In this document: positions 9,181-19,175 of the stretch, one piece after another
How positions within the stretch are numbered: position 1 is the stretch's first letter
Layout: each line of letters begins with the position of its first letter
Origin: Bacteroidales bacterium
GTDB taxonomy: Bacteria; Bacteroidota; Bacteroidia; Bacteroidales; UBA932
Reading direction: 5' to 3'
Assembly (NCBI GenBank): GCA_030695025.1
Contig: JAUYTX010000024.1
Coordinates: 46,342-110,341, forward strand
DNA length: 64,000 nt
Program-made: the position numbers and the translations under genes
The notes under the pieces: generated by a model
Seen by the model: the letters and a program-made list of their open reading frames with translations, nothing else
Told to the model about the DNA's origin: nothing
Databases searched by the model: none

Positions 9181-10947
9181 CTAAGACTTCTTAACTGTAC
9201 TCTTCAAAAAAAGCTCGTCCATCTGGGTAGCATCAATTGCAGAAGGGGCATCAAGCATTACGTCTCGACCCGCATTGTTTTTAGGGAAGGCGATGTAGTC
9301 TCTGATTGTCTCCTGTCCGCCAAACAGGGCGCAAAAACGGTCAAAACCGAATGCAATACCACCGTGAGGAGGCGCTCCAAACTTAAATGCGTTAATAATA
9401 AAGCCGAATTTGTAATCTGCCTCTTCTGAGCCGAAGCCAAGAACTTCAAACATTCTCTTCTGAACGGCTGAGTCGTGTATTCTGATTGAACCTCCGCCAA
9501 TCTCAGTACCGTTAAGTACAAAGTCATAGGCATTGGCACACACATTAGCGATATCTTCTCTGTTACTGCTGTAGAACTTACCCATGTCCTCTGGCTTTGG
9601 TGAGGTAAATGGATGGTGCATAGCGTAGAATCTTTGAGTCTCTTCATCCCACTCCAAAAGCGGAAAGTCATAAACCCATAGTGGTGCATAGTGGTCGCTC
9701 TTTCTAAATCCAAGGCGGTTACCCATTTCAATACGGAGTGTTCCCATTGCATCCTGTGTCTTTTTCTTGTCACCGGCCAAAACGAGAATAAGGTCACCCG
9801 ATTTCGCTCCTGTCTCATTTGCAATAGCAGTGAGATCTTCCGGTGTATAAAACTTATCAACCGATGACTTAATTCCATCTTCGGCCAGTCTGATGTAAAC
9901 AAGCCCTTTTGCTCCAACCTGAGGCCTTTTCACCCACTCGGTAATCTCATCAAGTTGCTTTCTGGTATAGGATGCAGCTCCCTCAACACAAATCGCTCCT
10001 ACATATTCTGCACTGTCAAATACGGCAAAATCTTTACCTCCGGTAAGGTGCTTTATCTCGGTTATTTTCATCCCAAACCTGATATCCGGTTTGTCAGAAC
10101 CGTAATACTTCATGGCGTCGGCATAGGAGATTCTTGGAAACTGCTCGTTCATTTCAAGACCCAGAACATTTTTAAAAAGGGCCTTTATCATTCCCTCAAA
10201 GGTGTTGAGAATGTCTTCCCTCTCAACAAAAGACATTTCGCAGTCTATTTGTGTAAACTCCGGCTGACGGTCGGCTCGTAAGTCTTCGTCACGGAAACAG
10301 CGTACAATCTGAAAATATTTATCATAGCCGGCAACCATCAAGAGTTGCTTGAATGTTTGCGGACTTTGAGGCAGGGCATAAAATTCGCCCGGATTCATTC
10401 TTGAAGGAACAACAAAATCTCTTGCACCCTCAGGTGTAGATTTAATAAGAACAGGAGTCTCTACCTCAATAAAGCCAATTCCGTCCAGGTACTTTCTTGT
10501 CTCCTGAGCCATTTTGTGCCTAAGCTCAAGCGCCTTTTTAAGAGGTGCTCTTCTAAGGTCGAGGTAACGGTACTTTGCACGAATCTCCTCACCGCCATCT
10601 GTCTCATCCTCAATTGTAAACGGAGGTGTTTGAGATGCATTAAGAAGATTGATCTCCGAAAGTTTTATTTCAACATCACCTGTTAGAATCTTGCTGTTTT
10701 TGCTTGTCCTTTCAGTAACAATCCCTGTTGCCTGAATCACATACTCACGACCGAGCTTTTCGGCTGTGGTGTTCAGATCCGGGCTTGCGCTCTCGTCAAC
10801 AACAAGCTGGGTAATTCCATAACGGTCTCTAAGGTCAATGAAACTCATCCCTCCCATTTTACGGATTTTTTGAACCCAGCCGGCAAGAGTAACCTTCTCT
10901 CCGGCATTATTTAAGCGCAGCTCCCCGCAAGTGTGTGTTCTGTACAT
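9181..10947 (-). CDS. aspS: Aspartyl-tRNA synthetase
   Basis: [59 protein letters not shown] and GGIAFGFDR; likely start MYRTHTC at 10947. Confidence 0.96.
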   Translation of the reverse strand: MYRTHTCGELRLNNAGEKVTLAGWVQKIRKMGGMSFIDLRDRYGITQLVVDESASPDLNTTAEKLGREYVIQATGIVTERTSKNSKILTGDVEIKLSEINLLNASQTPPFTIEDETDGGEEIRAKYRYLDLRRAPLKKALELRHKMAQETRKYLDGIGFIEVETPVLIKSTPEGARDFVVPSRMNPGEFYALPQSPQTFKQLLMVAGYDKYFQIVRCFRDEDLRADRQPEFTQIDCEMSFVEREDILNTFEGMIKALFKNVLGLEMNEQFPRISYADAMKYYGSDKPDIRFGMKITEIKHLTGGKDFAVFDSAEYVGAICVEGAASYTRKQLDEITEWVKRPQVGAKGLVYIRLAEDGIKSSVDKFYTPEDLTAIANETGAKSGDLILVLAGDKKKTQDAMGTLRIEMGNRLGFRKSDHYAPLWVYDFPLLEWDEETQRFYAMHHPFTSPKPEDMGKFYSSNREDIANVCANAYDFVLNGTEIGGGSIRIHDSAVQKRMFEVLGFGSEEADYKFGFIINAFKFGAPPHGGIAFGFDRFCALFGGQETIRDYIAFPKNNAGRDVMLDAPSAIDATQMDELFLKSTVKKS

Positions 10948-11015
10948 GATATATCTCTTTTTTTCTTTATTCAAATGAGGTGCAAATATAAGAATAAATC
11001 AGAAAGGGGTATTTG

Positions 11016-11825
11016 TTAATTTTTGACAGGCTTGTACTTTGCTGCCTCGGGGAGGATTTTTTTAATTTCGGCAATACGTTTCTCGTCTGAAGGGTGAGTG
11101 CTAAAGAAATCAGACTTGTTAGCAGCACTACTACTCGTCTTCTCCCAAAAACCGGGAGCAACATTTATGTCATATCCTGCCATTGCCATAATGATAAGTC
11201 CCAGCCGATCAGCTTCATATTCATGCTTTCTTGAGTATGGGAGCAGCACTCCCAACTGAGAACCCAAGCCAAATGCGACCTGAAATATCATTTGCTTTTT
11301 CTGGTCCTCGCTGCCGATGAATGCCGAAATTGCCTGCCCGGCCATACCCATCATAACCTCCTGGCTCATACGCTCATTTCCGTGTTTTGCTAGCGCGTGG
11401 GCAATTTCGTGTCCCATTACTACCGCAACAAGGTCGGGTGTATTTGTGATTTTCATAATTCCTTCATAGAAAACAATGTTTCCGTTTGGAAGACAGAATG
11501 CATTTACCTGATCGTTCTCAATCACCTCGTATTTCCAGTCAAATCCTTCGGCCTCTTTCTGCCAGCCGTTTTTTGTAAGGTAGCTTTCAACTGCCCGGGT
11601 GAGATCTTCTCCCACCTTTTTAACTGTGGCATTATGTGCTCTGTTTGTAGAGATTTTTGATTCACTCATAATCTCGGTATATGCCTTATCGCTAAGTGCT
11701 GTGATGTCTCCCTGATTGTATAACAGCAGCTGATTTCTGCCCGTTATCATTACCTTTCCGCAAGAAACAACCAGCATGGATACAAGTAGTGCCATTAGTA
11801 TGATTGTTAGGTTTATTCTCTTCAT
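11016..11825 (-). CDS. M48 family metalloprotease lipoprotein
   Basis: Lipobox VVSC; zinc motif VVMGHEIAHALAKHGNERMS; YSRKHEYEADRLGLIIMAMAGYD. Confidence 0.9.
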   Translation of the reverse strand: MKRINLTIILMALLVSMLVVSCGKVMITGRNQLLLYNQGDITALSDKAYTEIMSESKISTNRAHNATVKKVGEDLTRAVESYLTKNGWQKEAEGFDWKYEVIENDQVNAFCLPNGNIVFYEGIMKITNTPDLVAVVMGHEIAHALAKHGNERMSQEVMMGMAGQAISAFIGSEDQKKQMIFQVAFGLGSQLGVLLPYSRKHEYEADRLGLIIMAMAGYDINVAPGFWEKTSSSAANKSDFFSTHPSDEKRIAEIKKILPEAAKYKPVKN

Positions 11826-11894
11826 AATTATTTAATTATTTGTTTAATTTTTTACAGGAACTCGTTTATCTCTTAATTCGTTTGTCTCTTGATT

Positions 11895-12773
11895 TTAATA
11901 GCTACCTCCCATTGCGTAGTACAATTCAAGGGTCCTTCGGATATCATCTATCTGAGCCTGTGGAATGTTGTGAACCGCAGAATAGTGCCTTCCGGCAAAT
12001 TTTACTTTTGCTGTATGGGAGCTGGCAAGAGCAAAGATAAGCTCCTTTTGTTTCTCTTTAAGCTCCATATCAAACCACTCCCAGATCTTTCCGTCACTGC
12101 CAAGACGGCGTTCTGTATAACCCGGCACAAGTTCAAAGGCATCTCCATTAATTGAAAACTGAACGGTTGTGAAGAAGAGCCAGGTGTCATCGTGGTATTG
12201 CGCCCTGAACCTTATGGCTCCCGGAATACCCTTTTTGACATGAAAGTAGCAATATATGTGATTTGAATTTGTGTGATATGGTGCCGCCTTTGGCCTGTAT
12301 GAGACCGGGCGTTTAGGGTCAAATTCATCTTTATGAACAGTAAAGTATGGCATGAGAGAGTCAATCTTTGGCTGATCAATTTTTGCCAAAATCTTAAAAG
12401 CTGCCAGGTTTTCCAGTATATTACGTTTGTCTATGGGAGAACTTACCTGAGAAAAAACCCTCTCTTCAATTGCACTCTCTACGCTCTCTCTTTCCGGCAC
12501 TTTTGCAGTAAAAGTAATATCCTCACCTTTGGAATTATAGAGAAAAAATCTTTTGGGAGGCGAATTATAGTCTTCCAAAGTCAACTTGAGTATTCCCGAT
12601 GACTTCAGGGAATTGCAGAACATTTCGTAGGCAGTCACAAAAGCGGCACTGTCGCTCTTTGCCTTTATCTCAACCGGCTGATCCTGCCCGAAAGCGTATT
12701 TGTAACTCTTTTCAAACTGACAGGAGGTTATTAGTAAAATTGCCGGGAGCAATAGAATGAGAAACTTTTTCAT
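11895..12773 (-). CDS. Hypothetical lipoprotein
   Basis: LLITSC lipobox; no recognised domain. Confidence 0.55.
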   Translation of the reverse strand: MKKFLILLLPAILLITSCQFEKSYKYAFGQDQPVEIKAKSDSAAFVTAYEMFCNSLKSSGILKLTLEDYNSPPKRFFLYNSKGEDITFTAKVPERESVESAIEERVFSQVSSPIDKRNILENLAAFKILAKIDQPKIDSLMPYFTVHKDEFDPKRPVSYRPKAAPYHTNSNHIYCYFHVKKGIPGAIRFRAQYHDDTWLFFTTVQFSINGDAFELVPGYTERRLGSDGKIWEWFDMELKEKQKELIFALASSHTAKVKFAGRHYSAVHNIPQAQIDDIRRTLELYYAMGGSY

Positions 12774-12859
12774 ACGGCAAATAAATATTAGAGGACTCCT
12801 GCTTTGTCCAAAATTAATGAACCGGCAGGAATCCTCTCAAATTTACAAAATAAAGCCGA

Positions 12860-14098
12860 TTATCTGAACGAAATTTTGCAGGTAATTCCACTTGTCGTAA
12901 ATCTCACATCTTTTGACCCCATTCCCGTAAGAGGAATCTTAAGATAGGGCTCAATATGGAGGTTAAGTTTTGGAGAGATGCTCTTGCTGTATCCAACCAT
13001 CAGATTTATTCTCCCTGCCACATCAAACGACGAAAACGGTTCTGTCCTTTCTACTGTGGTGGTACGTACATCAACAAGCTTGTAAACTGTGTTCTCTTCG
13101 CCACTTGTCCCGTAAACAATGCTTGACTGCAACAACTGGTTATAGGAGGTTGTGCTGTAATTTTCTCCCAGATAGGCAAGAGATGAGAAGCCACCGGATA
13201 TGTAGTAACTCTCCGTTCTGTTATTTTTAAATTTCCAGGTAATATTGAGGGGGATATCCAGGTTTGTGATATTATATGAGGATTGCTGTATGGCAGAGAC
13301 TCCTGTTCCGTTTCCGGTTGCTGTCTCAATATCACGATATTCAACCTGGACACCTGTTGAGATATCTAAGTTCTTTGCAATTGCAATATCGAGATTTACT
13401 CCTCCTCCTATATTTAATGCAGACCCATCAGTTGCAGAGCTCATTCCCGGGGCCACATTAATACCAAATCTCACCTTACGTTCATGCCTCTCATTCTCAA
13501 TTAAAGCAAATGCCGTTCTTGAAGACATTGTCGCAGGAACTTGATATTTAGACTCCTCTGTGGGTTTTGGAGGTGTTGTTGCCGGCATTTGTCTCTTCGC
13601 AGGCTCTTGAATCTCAGCACTGTCAATTTGCTCCTTTAAAGCAGTCAGTTTTTTTACCTCTGTTTCCCTCTCAGGTTCTTTAACTATCTCCTCTTTGGTC
13701 TCAGTTATTTCGCTCTTTGCAATCAGTCTCTTTCCGCTAATTGCTTCTGAAGGGGCTTTTTTAACAATTTTAATCTGGTTTTGGCTTTTCCCGGCTTCAC
13801 CTCCTCTTTTAATAATATCTGAGTTTTCGGAAGGATTGATCTCTGTTCCTGTATCCGGCGTAGTTACAATTGCCGATACCTCTTCAATCTTTTGTGAAGT
13901 TTGGTCATTTTGGACACCAAATACAACCAGTGCAAGTACCACAGCGGCAGCAACTCCGGTTGAGATGTTTCTAAACAGTAAGAACCTTTTGCGCCTCTGT
14001 TTCAAACTGAACCTCTCCCAGCTTCCTTCAATGTACCCCTCTTCCTGCTCAGAAAGGGAGCTCTTTATTATCTCGCCGATATCCCTTTTATCTTTCAT
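12860..14098 (-). CDS. Membrane-anchored protein with C-terminal outer-membrane-type beta-barrel; partner of ECF sigma
   Basis: Single TM after a cytoplasmic N-terminus, low-complexity linker, barrel-like C-terminus; ATGA overlap with the sigma gene. Confidence 0.55.
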   Translation of the reverse strand: MKDKRDIGEIIKSSLSEQEEGYIEGSWERFSLKQRRKRFLLFRNISTGVAAAVVLALVVFGVQNDQTSQKIEEVSAIVTTPDTGTEINPSENSDIIKRGGEAGKSQNQIKIVKKAPSEAISGKRLIAKSEITETKEEIVKEPERETEVKKLTALKEQIDSAEIQEPAKRQMPATTPPKPTEESKYQVPATMSSRTAFALIENERHERKVRFGINVAPGMSSATDGSALNIGGGVNLDIAIAKNLDISTGVQVEYRDIETATGNGTGVSAIQQSSYNITNLDIPLNITWKFKNNRTESYYISGGFSSLAYLGENYSTTSYNQLLQSSIVYGTSGEENTVYKLVDVRTTTVERTEPFSSFDVAGRINLMVGYSKSISPKLNLHIEPYLKIPLTGMGSKDVRFTTSGITCKISFR

Positions 14099-14658
14099 GA
14101 CCTGCCCGGTTTGTGGTTAAAATTAAATTCGTAAAGCTCTCTCATCCTTTTTCTCGCTCTTGTTAAATAGACTCTGGAGGTACTTTCGGGTATCTTTAGC
14201 TTTTTTGAAATCTCTTCGTGGCTGTACCCCTCAATATCAAAAAGGCAAAACACTGTTTTATGAATGTGTGGCAGATTGCCCAGCATTGCTGCTATTTCAC
14301 CCGCCGACAGACTGCTCTCCACTCCCGGAGTATCGTTTGGTATCCAATCCGGCAGCTCCTCCTGTAACAGCCTGTTTCTGCTGTTCCTTCTTATCCTGTC
14401 AATTGCCGTGTTTATCACAATCTTTCTCAACCACCCTTTAAAAGATTGAGTAGGATCAAATCTTGCGATCTCCGCAAAAACCTTCATAAAGCTGTCGTCC
14501 ACAGTTTCAACCGCCTCATCCCTGCTTTTGCTGTATAAAAGAGCAACACTTAAGGCATATCCGAAGTACGCTTTGTAGAGCGTCTCCTGTGCCTTTCTCT
14601 CTTTTCGGATACAGCCCTCTATTGTGGGTGCCGGGTTTTCGTAGTTGCTCTCTGCCAC
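14095..14658 (-). CDS. ECF RNA polymerase sigma-70 factor
   Basis: ALSVALLYSKSRDEAVETVDDSFMKVF, FKGWLRKIVINTAIDRIRR, and sigma-4 EGYSHEEISKKLKIPESTSRVYLTRARKRMRE. Confidence 0.9.
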   Translation of the reverse strand: MAESNYENPAPTIEGCIRKERKAQETLYKAYFGYALSVALLYSKSRDEAVETVDDSFMKVFAEIARFDPTQSFKGWLRKIVINTAIDRIRRNSRNRLLQEELPDWIPNDTPGVESSLSAGEIAAMLGNLPHIHKTVFCLFDIEGYSHEEISKKLKIPESTSRVYLTRARKRMRELYEFNFNHKPGRS

Positions 14659-14697
14659 ACAATTTAATTTAGCCGATTAATACTGTTCGGTGTAAAT

Positions 14698-15630
14698 TTA
14701 GTTTACTGCTTTTAGTTTAACAACATATTTTAATATAGAGTAAGGCAAAACCTCTTCAATTATTATCCTATCTCTTACAAGCTCCTGTCTCACTTTACGA
14801 GGAATCACACACACGCTCTGTTTGAATGCAATTGAAGAAGGCATAACAAGAATTGCAGATCCTCCGGATTTCATCAATTTGAGCCCCTCTTCCAAACCCG
14901 GAACAGCATATTGGCTATTCAAAGGGAAAGAGGTCTCCTGCACAGTTTTGATTAAACCGTTATCAAGGTATTTCCTCTTAAAATCAATTGTAATAATATC
15001 TCCAAGACGAGGAGTGTTTCCGGTACCACCAATGCTGTCAACAAAGCAGAGGCCGGTTTCTGTCATAAGATAGCCGGGATAGTTTGCGTCCATGTATGCT
15101 ATTATTGAGTCCTTCTGAATGTTAAAAACTTCTGTCTCGCTCATTTTTCCAAGAACCTCAACATCTATTATGAAATTGCTTCTAGATGCAAAATGGTCAC
15201 TTACATAGCTTCCGAATGCAATATATGAAGGCATAAAGAAACGGTACTTTTCACCTGTTTTCATCAATTTAATTCCATAATCCAGCCCCTCCGGAATCAT
15301 CGTAAATGAATTTAAGTTAAACACTGCCGGAGTACCCTCTGTAAAGTTTGACTCAATAAGTGTTCCGTCAAGGAGTGAAATCGAGTAGAGGAATTTTACA
15401 ACATCATTTTTATTAAGTTGCGCTCCTGTGGCGTTAGTTTCCAATACTTTATAGTAAAAACCCAGATTGTGTTTCTGAGCCTGGATATCGTTCTGTGTCA
15501 GGTGATTTAGTATTTTCTCATCATCAATTTTCATCTGCTTCTTCAGGTCTGACTCCATCTTATTACACGAAGCAACTGACAATAAAAGCCCAAGACCGGC
15601 TAATAATAAATTTCTTCCTTTCATTTTCAT
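14698..15630 (-). CDS. FKBP-type peptidyl-prolyl cis-trans isomerase lipoprotein
   Basis: SVASC lipobox; two FKBP-like segments (IPEGLDYGIKLMKTGEKYRFFMPSYIAFG and VPGLEEGLKLMKSGGSAILVMPSSIAF). Confidence 0.75.
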   Translation of the reverse strand: MKMKGRNLLLAGLGLLLSVASCNKMESDLKKQMKIDDEKILNHLTQNDIQAQKHNLGFYYKVLETNATGAQLNKNDVVKFLYSISLLDGTLIESNFTEGTPAVFNLNSFTMIPEGLDYGIKLMKTGEKYRFFMPSYIAFGSYVSDHFASRSNFIIDVEVLGKMSETEVFNIQKDSIIAYMDANYPGYLMTETGLCFVDSIGGTGNTPRLGDIITIDFKRKYLDNGLIKTVQETSFPLNSQYAVPGLEEGLKLMKSGGSAILVMPSSIAFKQSVCVIPRKVRQELVRDRIIIEEVLPYSILKYVVKLKAVN

Positions 15631-15657
15631 AGCAATTTCTCGATTATTTTAATTTGT

Positions 15658-16080
15658 TTATATAACTCTGTCTATCTCCATTTTAACCCTTGTTTTGCCT
15701 GGCCTGGCCGATGTTCCCGGATATGGGCTAACCTCAGTAATTTTCCATCTGTAGCCACCAATGTCAAACGGGTTTTCATTATGGGTGTACATATGCACCA
15801 TTGTATCTATTCTTTGTCTCTGGTAATAGATTTTAAAGAAAATATCTACATCTCCGGCCCAAATACAATACATATTTGCAGGACATCTGTAGTCTCTTAT
15901 ACTGTCAATCTCAAATGATAATTGCTCGTGAACATAGTATCGGTGATCTAACCTGAAACCATCTGTAAAATCATTATCAAAATTTTTTGAACAACCTTGT
16001 GTTGTTAAGGTGATTAAAGCTATGCCGGCGACAATCAGTGCCGACTTTAGATATGTTAGCTTATTAAGGGTGCTTTTCAT
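15658..16080 (-). CDS. Hypothetical lipoprotein
   Basis: 140 aa, TTQGC lipobox. Confidence 0.5.
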   Translation of the reverse strand: MKSTLNKLTYLKSALIVAGIALITLTTQGCSKNFDNDFTDGFRLDHRYYVHEQLSFEIDSIRDYRCPANMYCIWAGDVDIFFKIYYQRQRIDTMVHMYTHNENPFDIGGYRWKITEVSPYPGTSARPGKTRVKMEIDRVI

Positions 16081-16137
16081 ATAAAATAATAATATTGTGA
16101 ATTTTAGTAAGAGTAGATAATTTGTGGGAGTAGATTA

Positions 16138-16614
16138 TTAGTAAGTGTAAATCAGTGGTGAATCCCAGTTATTCAGATTGATGTGAATCTTGTTGTAACC
16201 CTTGACCCTGATTGGTTTAAGGTCAAATGTGTATTTCTTTGTGAAGTAAGCCAGGCACATCTCCTTGTTCTCAAAGGTTACCTTCATATATCTCTGAATG
16301 GGCAAAGATTTCGCAATTATCTCTGAATCAACAAGACCAACCTTCCAAGTCATACCACTGCAACCACTTCCCGAGATTTCAATTTCGAGGTTATCTCCTA
16401 CAATGGCAGCTTTATTGAGTGTAAAATGGGAAGAGCCCTCTTCCAGAAATCTTGTGTAGCTCAATACAGCCACGCCCTCCTGATCCTCCACCGGAGGAGC
16501 TACCTGCTTAGTGCAGCTTAACGCAACAATACCAAATAATCCAATTACAAAAATCACTACCAGTAATTTTGGAGTGACCCTGAATCTTCTCGTTTTTGTA
16601 ACTCGGTTTTTCAT
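16138..16614 (-). CDS. Hypothetical lipoprotein
   Basis: 158 aa, N-terminal TM with VALSC lipobox. Confidence 0.5.
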   Translation of the reverse strand: MKNRVTKTRRFRVTPKLLVVIFVIGLFGIVALSCTKQVAPPVEDQEGVAVLSYTRFLEEGSSHFTLNKAAIVGDNLEIEISGSGCSGMTWKVGLVDSEIIAKSLPIQRYMKVTFENKEMCLAYFTKKYTFDLKPIRVKGYNKIHINLNNWDSPLIYTY

Positions 16615-16676
16615 AATAAAAACTGTTTACAAGTCTATACGATTAAGTAACGGTTTTCGCTACAAGGATTAGCAAA

Positions 16677-16703
16677 AAACCCTCCGAAATTTCGGAGGGT
16701 TTT
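16677..16703. terminator. Bidirectional rho-independent terminator
   Basis: accctccgaaatttcggagggtttt, perfect palindrome with A/T flanks. Confidence 0.75.
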
Positions 16704-16734
16704 AATAATCGCGATTCATTTTTGTTGTTTCTGC

Positions 16735-17829
16735 CTATTTTGCTAAGACAAAATCTTTCAATTCACGCCTTACACTTACCGGTTCGGGATATTTATCTAC
16801 ATAACCTATTCGTGCAATAAATTGAATCTTTCCGTTTGAAATCAGATATCTGTTTGCATCACCCTCAAAGTTTGCCTCCTCTATCATCTGGTTCATGGGG
16901 TGCATTCCAATCATCAAGTCGCGGCATCTGAGGTTAGTTCTTTGGTATATCCTGCCTGTTTGAATCCAATTTTCCGGAGAATCCTGGTCTTGGGTTATCA
17001 GAAGCCAACCTCCGCAATTTTGAACCTGATTGCGAACATTGTCAATACCCTTATTAACAAAGGAATCCTTCATTGAATCTTCCGGCTTATACATTTGGCT
17101 AACCATAACTCCCGCAAAACCTGTTATGCCCATTCCTGCAGTTGTCAAACCATCTCTGTTCTCCTTAACAAGTTTGTTTGAAAAACGAATCCACTCTGCA
17201 AGCTCTTTTTTTGCATCATCCCTGTTGGACTGCTGTGAGTATGATTCGAGTGTCTTCTGGCTAATATAATTAAATTGTGGCATTGAGGGTGAAATATAAC
17301 TTACACAGTTATCTGTATCATCAAGCAAATCATCAATATGTTCCGGTTTGATTTCTGCGTTTTTATACGGTATGCGCAGAGTCATTCTTTTCTCAATTGA
17401 AGAGATATTGCCCTTGGAAGAATTGCTTTTTTGCAGTTTTACATTTACAAATAATTGGCCCGAAGTATGGTCTTTGTAAATTTCGGTCACAGGGCTATAA
17501 CCATAAAAGGCAGATGCCTGACAGAGGTTTTCTATAAATGCTCCAAGTGAGATGTAAAGGCCACGTGAGGTTGGGTCAACAACTTTCAAATGTCTTGAGA
17601 AATCGGGTTTTATAAGAATTTCATTCGTCTTTTCAGTGACTTCAACCTTCCATGGTTGAGTGTTGTGAGAATTCCCGGCAAGGGAGGCATAGTAGATAAT
17701 TTTGTTTAGATCAGACTCCTGTGAGGCTGGTGTCTTGGTGATACTTTTTCTCGTTGTTACGCAACTTGACAGCATAATGGTTAATAAAATAGATGAGGTT
17801 AGTAATTTGGTTATAGAATTTCGCTTCAT
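16735..17829 (-). CDS. Nitroreductase-family (Acg-like) lipoprotein
   Basis: Lipobox MLSSCVTT; SLAGNSHNTQPWKV and nitroreductase-like C-terminal layout; likely start at 17829. Confidence 0.65.
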   Translation of the reverse strand: MKRNSITKLLTSSILLTIMLSSCVTTRKSITKTPASQESDLNKIIYYASLAGNSHNTQPWKVEVTEKTNEILIKPDFSRHLKVVDPTSRGLYISLGAFIENLCQASAFYGYSPVTEIYKDHTSGQLFVNVKLQKSNSSKGNISSIEKRMTLRIPYKNAEIKPEHIDDLLDDTDNCVSYISPSMPQFNYISQKTLESYSQQSNRDDAKKELAEWIRFSNKLVKENRDGLTTAGMGITGFAGVMVSQMYKPEDSMKDSFVNKGIDNVRNQVQNCGGWLLITQDQDSPENWIQTGRIYQRTNLRCRDLMIGMHPMNQMIEEANFEGDANRYLISNGKIQFIARIGYVDKYPEPVSVRRELKDFVLAK

Positions 17830-17899
17830 AAATGAAAAATAAAATGTGGGGCAAAAGTATAACCTCATTTACCGAAAATACTTGATATATGTCAAATTA

Positions 17900-18475
17900 T
17901 TAAATTGAGCGCCTGATTCGGCTAAGAGTCTCCTGAGTTATGCCTAAAAAAGAAGCTATGTATTGAAGAGGAATCTCTCTTACGTATTTGGGATACTTTT
18001 CGAGAAGTATCTTATACCTCATATCAGCCGGTTGGTTCAGAACCAAAAAGAGGTGCTCCTCGTATGCCAAAAGAACCTGTTCTGCCATTAAACGCCCGAT
18101 GCGCTCTACATTGTGGTTGCTTTTGTACAGTTCAAACAGATCATTTTTATCAAGTTCAAGCATTTCAATGTCATTCATTGCCTGGACATTTATCAGAGAT
18201 CTCCTTTCGGTTAGAAAACTTGTGTAGGAGGATATAAATCCGGGGGCAAATAGAAAATCACTCGTTATCTCCCTCCCTGCCTGATCAACATAGTAAAACC
18301 TGAAATATCCCTCCTGATAAAAATATAACTTATTGCAATGCTCTCCCTCTTTAACAAGCAACTCCTTTTTTAATAGAGATTTTGCCCGCATCTTACTGAA
18401 TACAGCCATGAACTCCCGGTCGCTTAACGGGGCTATTGCAGTTATATATTTTCTTAGGGCCTCTTCCATAACCAT
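17900..18475 (-). CDS. Crp/Fnr family transcriptional regulator
   Basis: cNMP-binding fold (LLVKEGEHCNKLYFYQEGYFRFYY) and HTH (IASFLGITQETLSRIRR). Confidence 0.85.
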   Translation of the reverse strand: MVMEEALRKYITAIAPLSDREFMAVFSKMRAKSLLKKELLVKEGEHCNKLYFYQEGYFRFYYVDQAGREITSDFLFAPGFISSYTSFLTERRSLINVQAMNDIEMLELDKNDLFELYKSNHNVERIGRLMAEQVLLAYEEHLFLVLNQPADMRYKILLEKYPKYVREIPLQYIASFLGITQETLSRIRRSI

Positions 18476-18578
18476 ACAAAGTTAATAATAACTCAGTCTG
18501 GCACTAATTATAACATATCCGGGTTATTTATTTTTCTTTGAAATTTGTGCTGCATAACTTTGGTTTTTAAAATAATTA

Positions 18579-19175
18579 TTGATGAATTTAAGACCAACAC
18601 TTGATTCCGGAATATCGGCAGATGAATTTAAAACCCACTACTGGCTTCTTGAAGAGCTGGTGACATTTTGCAAATTGCATGGAATAAAGAGCTCCGGTGG
18701 GAAACTTGATATAACTGCAAGAATTGAGCAATATTTGAGAACAGGCTCTTCTCATTCGCCAAAGAGATGTTTTAGAAAACCATCCTCAAAATTCGATTGG
18801 GCCAATGAGCCATTAACTCTTCAAACTATTATTACCGATAATTATAAAAACAGCGAAAATGTAAGAGCCTTTTTTAAAAAACAGATCGGTGAGCACTTTA
18901 AGTTCAATACAGAATTTATGAACTGGATGAAGGCAAATGCGGGGAAAAATTTGAGTGATGCTGCCGAAGCGTGGAATCAGATAAGGTTAAAGCAAAGATC
19001 GCCTGATTACACGCCTGAAATAGCCCCACAATTCGAATACAACAAATACATCAGAGATCTGCTGACAGACAATCCCGGGCTTACAATAAAAGAGGCTATT
19101 GCCTGTTGGAAGGAGAAGAGGTCTTTGCCCGTTCCAAAAAAATACGACAGGGATGACCTTCGCTTTATTTTGTAA
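18579..19175 (+). CDS. SAP-like / DUF6434 domain protein
   Basis: LEELVTFCKLHGIKSSGGKLDITARIEQYL (SAP-like) followed by FDWANEPLTLQTIITDNYKNSENVRAFFKKQIGEHFKF. Confidence 0.6.
   Translation: MMNLRPTLDSGISADEFKTHYWLLEELVTFCKLHGIKSSGGKLDITARIEQYLRTGSSHSPKRCFRKPSSKFDWANEPLTLQTIITDNYKNSENVRAFFKKQIGEHFKFNTEFMNWMKANAGKNLSDAAEAWNQIRLKQRSPDYTPEIAPQFEYNKYIRDLLTDNPGLTIKEAIACWKEKRSLPVPKKYDRDDLRFIL

Noticed and set aside
9258-9917. 219-aa minus-strand ORF overlapping aspS
   Set aside because: Alternative frame within the clearly coding aspS gene
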